DNA from: an uncultured Lachnospiraceae bacterium
GTDB lineage: Bacteria > Bacillota > Clostridia > Lachnospirales > Lachnospiraceae
DNA length: 64,000 bases
Assembly (NCBI GenBank): GCA_946558695.1
Contig: CAMNTQ010000005.1
Span: forward strand, 1 to 64,000
Reading direction: 5' to 3'
Position 1 is the first letter of the stretch, and each line of letters begins with the position of its first letter. Made by a program: the position numbers and the translations under genes. The notes below the pieces were generated by a model. That model was not told the DNA's origin, did no database searches, and worked only from the letters and a program-made list of their open reading frames with translations. This document shows, piece by piece, positions 51,550 to 58,814 of this stretch.

Positions 51550-52293
51550 ATGAATCGGAATAAAAATGCTTTTACAAATGGATTACGAGACGGTATCCCC
51601 ATCGCTCTTGGTTATTTTGCCGTGGCGTTTTCACTGGGAATCGTCGCAAAAAAGGCTGGATTAAACCCTTTTCAGGGATTTCTTTCAAGCTTGTTAAATC
51701 ATGCCTCTGCAGGAGAATATGCAGAGTTTACTGTGATTATCGCAAATGCCCCTTATGCGGAAATGGCATTTGTCATCTTAGTTACTAATATACGGTACAT
51801 GCTTATGAGCTGTGCCTTAAGTCAGAAATTCCATACGGACACTTCCCTTATACACCGCTTTTTCGTCGGTTTTGGAATTACAGATGAGATATTTGGAATC
51901 AGCATCGGAAGAACCGGCACTTTAAATCCTTATTATACTTACGGCGCCATGGCCATCGCTCTTCCGGGCTGGTCACTTGGCACCGCCATCGGAATCGTGG
52001 CAGGCAATATCCTTCCGCCGTCCATTGTCAGCGCTTTAAGCGTTGCCCTGTACGGTATGTTTATCGCTATCATCATCCCTGCTGCCAAAGCGAACCATAT
52101 TGTAGGCGGAGTGATTATCACAAGCTTTCTCGTCAGTTTCGCCGTGTCAAAGATTACTCTGTTCGATCATATGTCTGACAGCATGAAGATCAGTATCCTG
52201 ACCGTGATCATCGCCGGATTTGCCGCCGCTTTGTTTCCTGTAAAAGACAACGAACAGCATACCGCAGAAGATTCAAATAAGGAGGCATCATAA
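51550..52293 (+). CDS. azlC: AzlC family branched-chain amino acid exporter subunit
   Basis: Polytopic subunit (247 residues) of the AzlCD exporter for branched-chain amino acids and analogues. Family stretches are AFTNGLRDGIPIALGYFAVAFSLGIVAKKAGLNPFQGFLSSLLNHASAGEYA, NIRYMLMSCALSQKF and GFGITDEIFGIS. GGAG lies 8 nt before the ATG. AzlD follows after 1 nt. No azlB/Lrp-type regulator is adjacent. Confidence 0.93.
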   Translation: MNRNKNAFTNGLRDGIPIALGYFAVAFSLGIVAKKAGLNPFQGFLSSLLNHASAGEYAEFTVIIANAPYAEMAFVILVTNIRYMLMSCALSQKFHTDTSLIHRFFVGFGITDEIFGISIGRTGTLNPYYTYGAMAIALPGWSLGTAIGIVAGNILPPSIVSALSVALYGMFIAIIIPAAKANHIVGGVIITSFLVSFAVSKITLFDHMSDSMKISILTVIIAGFAAALFPVKDNEQHTAEDSNKEAS

Positions 52294-52294
52294 T

Positions 52295-52606
52295 ATGACA
52301 CATAATATTTATCTCTACATATTTGTAGCGGCGGCCGTATCCTGCCTGATCCGGACTCTGCCGTTAACATTGATCCGCGGAAAGATCGAGAACCCGTTCA
52401 TACGGTCATTTCTTTACTATGTACCCTACGTGACACTTGCCGTGATGACATTTCCTGCGATCATTACGGCGCCCCAAGTTCCCATCGCAGGAATTCTTGC
52501 GCTTACTGCAGGGGTCATTGCCGCGTGGAAAGGCTTAAATATGATGGGAATAGCAGCACTGTGCTGTATCGTCGTATTCGTGTGTGAGACTGCCGTAAAA
52601 ATGTGA
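52295..52606 (+). CDS. azlD: AzlD family subunit
   Basis: 103-residue, about four-helix partner of AzlC. Conserved YIFVAAAVSCLIRTLPLTLIRGKIENPFIRSFLYYVPYVTLAVMTFPAI and an ending typical of the family (AALCCIVVFVCE). It begins 1 nt after azlC, with AAGGAGG inside the azlC 3' end. Confidence 0.92.
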   Translation: MTHNIYLYIFVAAAVSCLIRTLPLTLIRGKIENPFIRSFLYYVPYVTLAVMTFPAIITAPQVPIAGILALTAGVIAAWKGLNMMGIAALCCIVVFVCETAVKM

Positions 52607-52634
52607 TTTCTCTCTTTTCTGACATTCCCAAGTC

Positions 52635-54119
52635 TTATGGAAGCAGCTCTTTTACCATCTTCGCATCAAAGGTTACGGCTTCCACATGGTTTACTTCTAT
52701 CTGATACAGCGCATTTGCGGCGATATGTTCGGCAGCCTGTTCAAGATCGCGGATTCCGCTGGTATTTTTGTAGATATCAATAACCGCTTCAAGACCATCG
52801 GCAGTCAGAATACATTCATAATCATGCATGCCGATCCGCTTCATCACTTTCGGAAGGGCATACCTTGAAAAGATCACTTTCTTTTCCTCCGCCGTATAAT
52901 CCGGAATCTCAATAACCGCAAAACGCGACATCAAAGGCGCACTGATCTGCGATCTGTCATTGGCCGTCGCAATCGGATAAACTCCTCCTGTCGGAATCAT
53001 ACATTCAATGTAATTATCAGTAAATCCAAGGTTATCAAGCAATGTCAAAAGGACGTCCGCCGGATTCCCGTTCCCTTTTCCTGCCGCCGCCTTATCCAGT
53101 TCATTGATAATAAAGACCAAATTAGACTCCCCTGCCATAGAGAATGCTTCCATAATAATTCCTGGTTTTGCGTTGGCATAAATTCTGGAACTTCCGGTAA
53201 GCTGCTCCGGGTCATTGATCGAACTCATATCCAAAGTCGTCCACGGCAGCTTTAAGATGCGCGCCACAGCATAAGCTATCTGAGATTTCCCGGTTCCCGC
53301 AGGGCCGATCAGAAGAAGTCCATATGCAGGCAAGGTATGTGTTCTATTGATCTGAATGATGGTTTCGATGATCCGCTGCTTCACCTTATCCATACCATAA
53401 AGCTCTTCATCCAGAATACGGCGTGCTTCCTCTACATCTATCGTCTCAAAATAGTTGTTCTTCCACCGGACATTCATCATGATAGAAAGCGCGCGCTGTG
53501 CATGGCGGCGCTCCTCTTGCGATACCTCATTAGACCTTGCTACCGCCAGATTTCTCCTCGCCCACAGACAGATATTATCAGGAAGTGTTCTTCCGGCACA
53601 ATTCATAAAATCTGTTATGCTCTGAATACTGGTGAGCTTCATACTGTCTCCGGTTTCCTCTTTATCTTCATCCCAGACTTCTTCATCCGGCGCGTTGCTT
53701 GAAAGAAGACGTTCAATCATAAACTGCAGAAATCCATCCTCCGCGGAAAGTTTGGCCGCCCCGCCAAAGGCAATTTCCCGTATCTTATATACAATGTACC
53801 TATCGTCTTTTACTGCCCCGGAAAGACGTACATTAATGCGGTTTTCTCCCAGCCATCTAAGAAGGCTGACAAACCGCGCATCAATCTGCAGAATATCTGC
53901 ACTCACGTTGCCTTTTTCCCCTTTGAATTCAAAAGCCGTTCTCTTGGCTGGATTGGTAAACATGCCGCAGGAATGATGCTGCAAACTCACTTGACTGTTA
54001 TCCAGAATCAGAATCGGATGCTCAACAGAAGCAGCAGATTCATTGGTACGAAATACGGTATAAGTACATTCAGATACTTTTTCACTTTCCGGCGAATTCT
54101 TAAAATCAAACACTGGCAT
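52635..54119 (-). CDS. Lon-like AAA+ ATPase without protease domain
   Basis: 494 residues, cytosolic. The N-terminal 230 residues are not recognised: a beta-rich part (about 1-120) and a helical part. A Lon-type AAA+ module follows: Walker A GPAGTGKS (about 272), Walker B FIINELDKA (about 336), sensor 1 ATANDR (about 385), arginine finger PLMSRF (about 399) and sensor 2 SGIRDLEQAAEHI (about 455). The Walker B aspartate is replaced by Asn (INE rather than LDE), so hydrolysis may be altered. Neither the Lon substrate-binding domain nor the Ser-Lys protease domain is present. GGAGG fixes the start. It lies 47 nt after the LTA-synthase-like gene. Confidence 0.78.
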   Translation of the reverse strand: MPVFDFKNSPESEKVSECTYTVFRTNESAASVEHPILILDNSQVSLQHHSCGMFTNPAKRTAFEFKGEKGNVSADILQIDARFVSLLRWLGENRINVRLSGAVKDDRYIVYKIREIAFGGAAKLSAEDGFLQFMIERLLSSNAPDEEVWDEDKEETGDSMKLTSIQSITDFMNCAGRTLPDNICLWARRNLAVARSNEVSQEERRHAQRALSIMMNVRWKNNYFETIDVEEARRILDEELYGMDKVKQRIIETIIQINRTHTLPAYGLLLIGPAGTGKSQIAYAVARILKLPWTTLDMSSINDPEQLTGSSRIYANAKPGIIMEAFSMAGESNLVFIINELDKAAAGKGNGNPADVLLTLLDNLGFTDNYIECMIPTGGVYPIATANDRSQISAPLMSRFAVIEIPDYTAEEKKVIFSRYALPKVMKRIGMHDYECILTADGLEAVIDIYKNTSGIRDLEQAAEHIAANALYQIEVNHVEAVTFDAKMVKELLP

Positions 54120-54166
54120 AAAACAGATCCTCCATAATTTAACATAATAAAATTTTTTCAAACCAC

Positions 54167-55732
54167 CTACGGATACAAAATCTCTTTGTCATAAAATACA
54201 GATTTTTTGTCCAATTCCTCAAACATCTTCTCATATCCATACTTCTCCGCAAGCGTCTGTTCTTCCGAAAACAAGTTAGTACCCAGCCCCAATCTGTTTC
54301 CTTCAATCCGGGCTCCAATACATGCTAATGTGGTCGGGAAAACATCCATCGTGGTAAATTTTCTATTCTTTTCCTGAACAGGCTGCACAGAAGAATTAAT
54401 AAAAGCATTATAGACTTTTCTCGTTGTCTCTCCATGATGCTTGTCATATTTTAAATCAGCATAATAATCCGTATCCATGCTACAGTGGTCTCCTATGATT
54501 ACGATGGAAGTATTGTCATAGAAATCCTGCTGCTGAATCCATTTCACAAATTCATGAACTTGCGCCGACGCACATGCCCACACATTCGAATACTGCTCAT
54601 TATATGTATCAGGACATTTCTTACAGATATACCCATCCTGATGGTGCGTATCCACTGTCAACATTGAAAAGTTAAAAGGCTCTTCTTTTTCTGCCATCGC
54701 CAATATCTTTTCTTTGGCATACTCATATAGCTTAATATCTTCAAATCCCCACCATACTTTATAATCTTCCGGCAGTTTCCCTTCTTCTTTTGCGGAATAA
54801 TAATCCCATATTTCATAATCTCCATGTTGTGTAAAATACGAAGTACGACCGCCAAAATTAAAGTCGGAGCCAGCCATAAAGTAATTCTTATAGCCTTCTT
54901 TTTCCAATATTTCCCCCATGCTTATCGCTCCCGGCATAAAAGAAGCATAGTGCTTCATAGAGTTATCTTCCTCCTGGTCATTGCCTTTATCACTATAAGC
55001 AAATAGCTTTAACGGCAGTCCTGACGTTTCTGCCACCAGTGCTGCGATCGTCCATCCGCAGGCAGGCGCCACTACCGCTCCCTCAATCTTATCAGAATGA
55101 GAAAAGCTGACATTATCTTTCGCCAAAGCAGTCATCTCAGGAATGTAATTTGTGTCAAACACTCCTCCGTTCTTTTTATCCTGAGCAGAGGATTCTGCTG
55201 ATTCCACATAGATGCAAATAAGATTACGTTTCTTCTTTGGAAAAGTAATTTCGACATCCGCAGGACTTACATATTCTTCTTTAATGAAATTAGATTGAGC
55301 GGCCTGGTTTTTCACGAAACCGACAAACCCAAACGTACAATCTGCAGAATATACAATCCCTCCAATCCACACCATAAAAAGCAGCATCCATAATACAATC
55401 GGTAAATGCAGCGGATAAATCTGAATTCTTTGTTTTTTTTCTTTTATCTTAAGCACAAAAAAGTACTTATATTTAGAAGGGAAATAAGCAATCGCCAGCT
55501 CCGCTGAAAACAGCAGTACCGCAGGACATAACGCTCTTTTTATAAAATCACTGATAAACTCATTTGATGTGCCTTTTAACGGCATATTAAGATGAAATAC
55601 GATTTCCCCAAACCCAATATTTCCAAAATTATTTTTTGCCCACAATAAACTAAAAGAAAGAAGCAGACACAAAAATACAATTACCTGTAACAGGACATTT
55701 TTGCCTATTACTTTAGTTCTCTTTAAAATCAT
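54167..55732 (-). CDS. LTA synthase/phosphoglycerol transferase-like membrane sulfatase-fold enzyme
   Basis: 521 residues: about four membrane helices in the first 135 residues, then an extracellular alkaline-phosphatase-fold domain. The metal/nucleophile motifs are ICIYVESAESS (about 173), the nucleophile region VAPACGWTIAALVAETSG (Thr about 229), HYASFMPGAISMGEILEKEGYKNYFMAGSDFNFGGRTSYF, VDTHHQDGY and IVIIGDH. This resembles MdoB/LtaS-type enzymes moving phosphoglycerol or related groups from lipid donors to wall or membrane glycans. The acceptor is unknown. It overlaps the small membrane gene by 20 nt. Confidence 0.82.
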   Translation of the reverse strand: MILKRTKVIGKNVLLQVIVFLCLLLSFSLLWAKNNFGNIGFGEIVFHLNMPLKGTSNEFISDFIKRALCPAVLLFSAELAIAYFPSKYKYFFVLKIKEKKQRIQIYPLHLPIVLWMLLFMVWIGGIVYSADCTFGFVGFVKNQAAQSNFIKEEYVSPADVEITFPKKKRNLICIYVESAESSAQDKKNGGVFDTNYIPEMTALAKDNVSFSHSDKIEGAVVAPACGWTIAALVAETSGLPLKLFAYSDKGNDQEEDNSMKHYASFMPGAISMGEILEKEGYKNYFMAGSDFNFGGRTSYFTQHGDYEIWDYYSAKEEGKLPEDYKVWWGFEDIKLYEYAKEKILAMAEKEEPFNFSMLTVDTHHQDGYICKKCPDTYNEQYSNVWACASAQVHEFVKWIQQQDFYDNTSIVIIGDHCSMDTDYYADLKYDKHHGETTRKVYNAFINSSVQPVQEKNRKFTTMDVFPTTLACIGARIEGNRLGLGTNLFSEEQTLAEKYGYEKMFEELDKKSVFYDKEILYP

Positions 55733-56066
55733 CCTTTGTATCCTTTCTATTCTCTTTTGTTTCTATTGATATTTCAACCCTCTTTTTCAGCATTGCAAAC
55801 ACGATACCGCAGATTACACTGACAACCACAGAAAAAACAAATGCTGTACTTCCATATTCAACAGTATTCGTTCCGTCCGGTAATGCAATAATTTTTACTT
55901 TGTCCAGCGGATACAATATAATTATTGTAAATACTGCGTTGAAAGCTCCATAACAGATCAGTTCAATAACAGCCGTATACCAATCCGGCGGACTAATCTT
56001 CGAACATTTTTGCGCTAATAAATAAGTAATCGCGGCCGGACCAAATATAAATAAAAATTGAAACAT
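55713..56066 (-). CDS. Small three-helix membrane protein
   Basis: 117 residues, no family recognised. Three hydrophobic segments (about 3-18, 30-51, 74-94) and a charged C-terminal tail (KKRVEISIETKENRKDTKDDFKEN). The ATG at 56066 has GGAGG 9-13 nt upstream. It is the first gene of a three-gene unit with the LTA-synthase-like and Lon-like genes and overlaps the former, suggesting a partner in the same membrane process. Confidence 0.65.
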   Translation of the reverse strand: MFQFLFIFGPAAITYLLAQKCSKISPPDWYTAVIELICYGAFNAVFTIIILYPLDKVKIIALPDGTNTVEYGSTAFVFSVVVSVICGIVFAMLKKRVEISIETKENRKDTKDDFKEN

Positions 56067-56177
56067 CTTCTTTCTTCCTCCCAAAATCACATTAAAATCT
56101 ATCCTTGCTGACTAAACCACGGAATCTCATCCATCCCATTGTCCTATTTTCTTACCATTAATTTTTATATCCCCAAA

Positions 56178-56206
56178 ATTATATGATATACGACGTTATT
56201 TTGCAA
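56178..56206 (-). promoter_or_regulatory. Promoter of the small membrane protein/LTA-synthase-like operon
   Basis: Minus strand: -35 TTGCAA (56201-56206), 17-nt spacer, -10 TATAAT (56178-56183), about 112 nt before the start codon. Confidence 0.75.
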
Positions 56207-56218
56207 TAATAAACCGAC

Positions 56219-56247
56219 TTGATTTTTCGCTCTCCCCATGCTATACT
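56219..56247 (+). promoter_or_regulatory. Promoter of preQ1 leader copy 1
   Basis: -35 TTGATT (56219-56224), 17-nt spacer, -10 TATACT (56242-56247) with an upstream TGC. It is nearly base-for-base the same as the queT promoter at 58108-58136. Confidence 0.85.
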
Positions 56248-56262
56248 CATGTTTGTTGCAAA

Positions 56263-56306
56263 GCCGAGTGTTCGAGACCTTCCACTTGTAAAACAAAACT
56301 TAAAGT
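56263..56306 (+). ncRNA. PreQ1-I riboswitch, copy 1 (upstream of ybhB-like gene)
   Basis: Aptamer with stem CGAGTG/CACTTG (65-70 with 83-88), loop TTCGAGAC..CTTC, and the A-rich tail TAAAACAAAACTTAAAG that forms the H-type pseudoknot in class I preQ1 riboswitches. Compared with the queT copy, one stem C-G pair is a U-G pair here, so pairing is kept. It is followed by an intrinsic terminator, pointing to transcriptional control of the gene at 56443. Confidence 0.75.
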
Positions 56307-56337
56307 TTCACCGTTTTATCGGTGCTTATCATAAGAC

Positions 56338-56375
56338 AAACGCCTCGGAAATTCAAGATTTGCGGGGTGTTTTTG
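56338..56375 (+). terminator. Terminator of preQ1 leader copy 1
   Basis: ACGCCTCG pairs with CGGGGTGT (8 bp with wobbles; flanking A-T pairs extend it), about 15-nt loop, then T5. A small CACCG/CGGTG hairpin lies between aptamer and terminator and may be the alternative structure. About 67 nt follow before the coding start, with no other promoter evident. Confidence 0.75.
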
Positions 56376-56442
56376 TTTATCTTGTTTCATTTTCTGCCGG
56401 ACAGATTTGGGCAAATATATGGAATTGAAAAGGAGAATACAG

Positions 56443-56916
56443 ATGATAAATAATTATGAATTGCAAGTACGCTGCATTGGATTAGAAAACAATGATATAT
56501 TCCCGTTAGAAAATACGGGCAGAGGGAAAAATATATCACCAGCATTTGAACTTGAAAATCTTTCCCCTGCGGCAAAAACTATTGCCATTACGTTGGAAGA
56601 TATTAAACATCCTCTTTTCAAAAATTTTACACATTGGGTTATATGGAATATTCCAGCAACGCAGAATATTATGAGGGCGATTCCTCACGGAAAAAACGTG
56701 GTAGCTCTTAATAATGCTGTTCAAGGAATTGCCTATGGCTGGCACAAATATGCCGGCCCGAAACCGCCCAAAGGAAAGCGACATAAATACTGTTTTACAG
56801 TTTATGTATTGGATTGCGAGCTTACTTTAGGGGCTAATTCGACAAAAAGCAGATTTATGAAACACGCTAAAAACCATATTCTTCAACAAGCTGCTATCAT
56901 TGGATTGTTTGAATAA
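56443..56916 (+). CDS. YbhB/YbcL family PEBP-like protein
   Basis: 157-residue protein of the phosphatidylethanolamine-binding/Raf-kinase-inhibitor-like fold. Conserved stretches are GRGKNISPAFELENLSPAAKTIAITLEDIKHP, FTHWVIWNIPAT, GIAYGWHKYAGPKPPKGKRHKYCFTVYVLD and the late HILQQAAIIGLFE. Bacterial members have no agreed function. The ATG at 56443 is set by AAGGAG 8 nt upstream. It lies behind a preQ1-I riboswitch plus terminator, an unexpected regulator for this family. Confidence 0.88.
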   Translation: MINNYELQVRCIGLENNDIFPLENTGRGKNISPAFELENLSPAAKTIAITLEDIKHPLFKNFTHWVIWNIPATQNIMRAIPHGKNVVALNNAVQGIAYGWHKYAGPKPPKGKRHKYCFTVYVLDCELTLGANSTKSRFMKHAKNHILQQAAIIGLFE

Positions 56917-57004
56917 TTTCTGATAATACAAAAGCGTTTTGGGAAATGATAATTAAGATTTACAAAAAGTGCCGGATTACATTACAGAATCCAAATCTGC
57001 TATC

Positions 57005-57892
57005 TTAATATCCAATCCTAAAATAGTCCAAATACGCTTTATATTTATCCTGTGCCGTCAGGCAGGTATCTGTCAGATATCCCCTCTCGTTATCCCACTC
57101 CTTCAATCCCCGATAATAGAATAATTTCAGATTATCCTCGATAATAAACGGAACAATGTTATATTTCAGACACTCTTTAAACATAATCAGCCTGCCCACA
57201 CGGCCGTTGCCGTCCTGAAAGGGGTGAATCCGCTCAAACCTCACGTGAAAGTCCAGAAGATCATCAAAAGTCTTTTCTTCCTTCGCATGATACCCCATAA
57301 CCATAGCCTTCATTTTACCGGCAACTTCTTCCGGAAGCGCAGTGTCCATACCACCTACTTCATTTGGCAGTCTCTTATAATCCCCCACTGCAAACCACTC
57401 TTTTTTAGAATCACTGGTTCCGCTTTTCAAAATCAGGTGCAATTCCTTAATAAACCTCTCAGTCAATGCAACCTTCGCACGGTCAATAATAAAGTCAATG
57501 CAACGAAAATGATTGACTGTTTCAATCACGTCATCCACATTGAGAACCTCGTTTTCCACACCAATCGTATTGGTTTCAAAAATATATCTGGTCTGGTCGT
57601 GGGTCAGGCGGCTGCCTTCCATATGGTTTGAGTTGTATGTGAAATCAATCTGCGTTTTATGGTAAATCCCACCAGAATATTTGTTTGCTTTCTGTTCCTG
57701 CAAAATATTCAGCAAAGCCGGCTGTTGTGCCCTTTTATTGGAACGCTCCGGTTTTTCTGCATTTTCAGGGATATTCCATGTCCTGCCGGTAAGAAATGCG
57801 CCGTTCACACGTCCCTTGGCGCAATAATTTCTTACGCTGCGCTCCGATAGATTCCATCTTTTTGCTGTTTCACTAACCGAAAAATATCGCAT
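57005..57892 (-). CDS. Fic family protein with N-terminal DNA-binding domain
   Basis: 295 residues. Residues 1-45 form a small winged or MerR/excisionase-like helix-turn-helix (YFSVSETAKRWNLSERSVRNYCAKGRVNGAFLTGRTWNIP). An N-terminal inhibitory helix motif SNHMEG (S-x-x-x-E-G, about 88-93) places it in the class with intramolecular inhibition. The Fic core has HPFQDGNGRVGR (223-234) with the catalytic histidine, so AMP transfer is expected. Start by GGAGG at 57892. The helix-turn-helix suggests it binds its own promoter, where a 13-bp inverted repeat covers the -35. No antitoxin gene is adjacent. Confidence 0.9.
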   Translation of the reverse strand: MRYFSVSETAKRWNLSERSVRNYCAKGRVNGAFLTGRTWNIPENAEKPERSNKRAQQPALLNILQEQKANKYSGGIYHKTQIDFTYNSNHMEGSRLTHDQTRYIFETNTIGVENEVLNVDDVIETVNHFRCIDFIIDRAKVALTERFIKELHLILKSGTSDSKKEWFAVGDYKRLPNEVGGMDTALPEEVAGKMKAMVMGYHAKEEKTFDDLLDFHVRFERIHPFQDGNGRVGRLIMFKECLKYNIVPFIIEDNLKLFYYRGLKEWDNERGYLTDTCLTAQDKYKAYLDYFRIGY

Positions 57893-57947
57893 CTGGTTTC
57901 CTCCGTTTATTTCTGTTGACATTACATCTGCACACTGCATTTTCACT

Positions 57948-57976
57948 ACTATATTAGTGTACCATATTATCGGCAA
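57948..57976 (-). promoter_or_regulatory. Promoter of fic
   Basis: Minus strand: -35 TTGCCG (57971-57976), 17-nt spacer, -10 TATAGT (57948-57953). Confidence 0.7.
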
Positions 57977-58019
57977 TAAATACAAATAATCTTTTGTTTT
58001 CATGGCATTTATTGCCGAT
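57969..58019. repeat. 13-bp inverted repeat over the fic -35 box
   Basis: ATCGGCAATAAAT (57969-57981) and ATTTATTGCCGAT (58007-58019) are perfect inverted copies separated by 25 bp. One arm contains the -35 box of the fic promoter. Likely operator, possibly for the Fic protein's own DNA-binding domain. Confidence 0.6.
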
Positions 58020-58107
58020 TTCAGAAATATACCCTGATCACGTCCTATCTCCAAAGCGGATGCACGGAATTATAAAAAACTTACAGAACCGCCAATTCAG
58101 GCAGGGC

Positions 58108-58136
58108 TTGATTTTTCTCTCTCCCCATGCTATACT
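58108..58136 (+). promoter_or_regulatory. Promoter of queT (preQ1 leader copy 2)
   Basis: -35 TTGATT (58108-58113), 17-nt spacer, -10 TATACT (58131-58136) with TGC upstream; near-identical to 56219-56247. Confidence 0.85.
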
Positions 58137-58206
58137 CATATCTGTTGTAAAGTCCTCAAAAACCAAGGTCTTATGGGGCTTTCCGGCGGTCACCGCCGTT
58201 AAATGT

Positions 58207-58251
58207 GCCGAGTGTTCGAGACCTTCCACTCGTAAAACAAAACTAAAGGAG
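58207..58251 (+). ncRNA. PreQ1-I riboswitch of queT (copy 2)
   Basis: Stem CGAGTG/CACTCG (58209-58214 with 58227-58232), loop TTCGAGAC..CTTC, and tail TAAAACAAAACTAAAGGAG. The tail merges directly into the queT Shine-Dalgarno AAAGGAG, so preQ1 binding should hide the ribosome site (translational control). A 55-nt insertion (58153-58207) with a CGGCGG/CCGCCG hairpin separates promoter and aptamer; copy 1 lacks it. Confidence 0.82.
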
Positions 58252-58260
58252 AATAAAAAT

Positions 58261-58755
58261 ATGAAAAACAAAAACACAGCATTCTTAACTCAGGCGGCTA
58301 TGATTGCCGCTGCCTATGTAGTACTGACACTTCTGTTCAGGCCAATCTCTTTCGGAGAGATTCAGGTACGTATTTCCGAGGCGCTCACCATACTGCCGCT
58401 CTTTACCCCTGCCGCAGTACCGGGAGTTTTTGTGGGCTGTCTGATTGCCAACATCATCGGCGGAGCAATCTTGCCTGATATCGTCTTCGGCAGTCTGGCT
58501 ACGCTCATCGGTGCTGTATTTACTTACCGCCTGAAAGAACTAAATCCGTTTCTCGGACCAATACCCCCGATTGTCTCCAATACCATCATCGTGCCATTCG
58601 TACTATTCTACGGATACGGTGTTAATCTGCCGATTCCGTTCCTGATGCTTACGGTCGGCATCGGAGAAGTACTTTCCTGCGGAGTTTTAGGACTTTTATT
58701 ATACACCGCCCTGAAAAGATACCGAACAATCTTGTTCCGCCCAACTCCCATCTGA
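58261..58755 (+). CDS. queT: QueT family queuosine precursor transporter
   Basis: 164-residue, about five- to six-helix S-component-like transporter for preQ1/queuosine precursors. Family stretches are TQAAMIAAAYVVLTLLFRPISFGEIQVRISEALTILPLFTPAAVPGVFVGCLIANIIGG and LNPFLGPIPPIVSNTIIVPFVL. The start is set by AAAGGAG 9 nt upstream; the frame is open further upstream only through leader RNA. The riboswitch context supports the ligand assignment. Energy-coupling partners are not in the window. Confidence 0.93.
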   Translation: MKNKNTAFLTQAAMIAAAYVVLTLLFRPISFGEIQVRISEALTILPLFTPAAVPGVFVGCLIANIIGGAILPDIVFGSLATLIGAVFTYRLKELNPFLGPIPPIVSNTIIVPFVLFYGYGVNLPIPFLMLTVGIGEVLSCGVLGLLLYTALKRYRTILFRPTPI

Positions 58756-58762
58756 ACATATG

Positions 58763-58797
58763 AAAAAAGAGCTCAAGATCTTTGATGTCTTGAGCTC
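58763..58797. terminator. Terminator between queT and the convergent ABC operon
   Basis: GAGCTCAAGA pairs perfectly with TCTTGAGCTC (10 bp, 9-nt loop). A T6 run follows on the minus strand, so it mainly ends the ABC operon; queT may use it too. Confidence 0.82.
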
Positions 58798-58814
58798 ATA
58801 AATATCCTCAAAAT

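Noticed and set aside
56407..56442. TTG start 12 codons upstream for the YbhB-like gene
   Set aside because: The ATG at 56443 has AAGGAG at ideal spacing, and the family does not carry the extra residues.
57893..58054. N-terminal extension of the Fic protein by 54 residues
   Set aside because: It would run through the fic promoter and the inverted repeat; GGAGG before 57892 fixes the start.
57994..58260. N-terminal extension of QueT by 89 residues
   Set aside because: The frame passes through promoter and riboswitch sequence; the family starts at the ATG at 58261.
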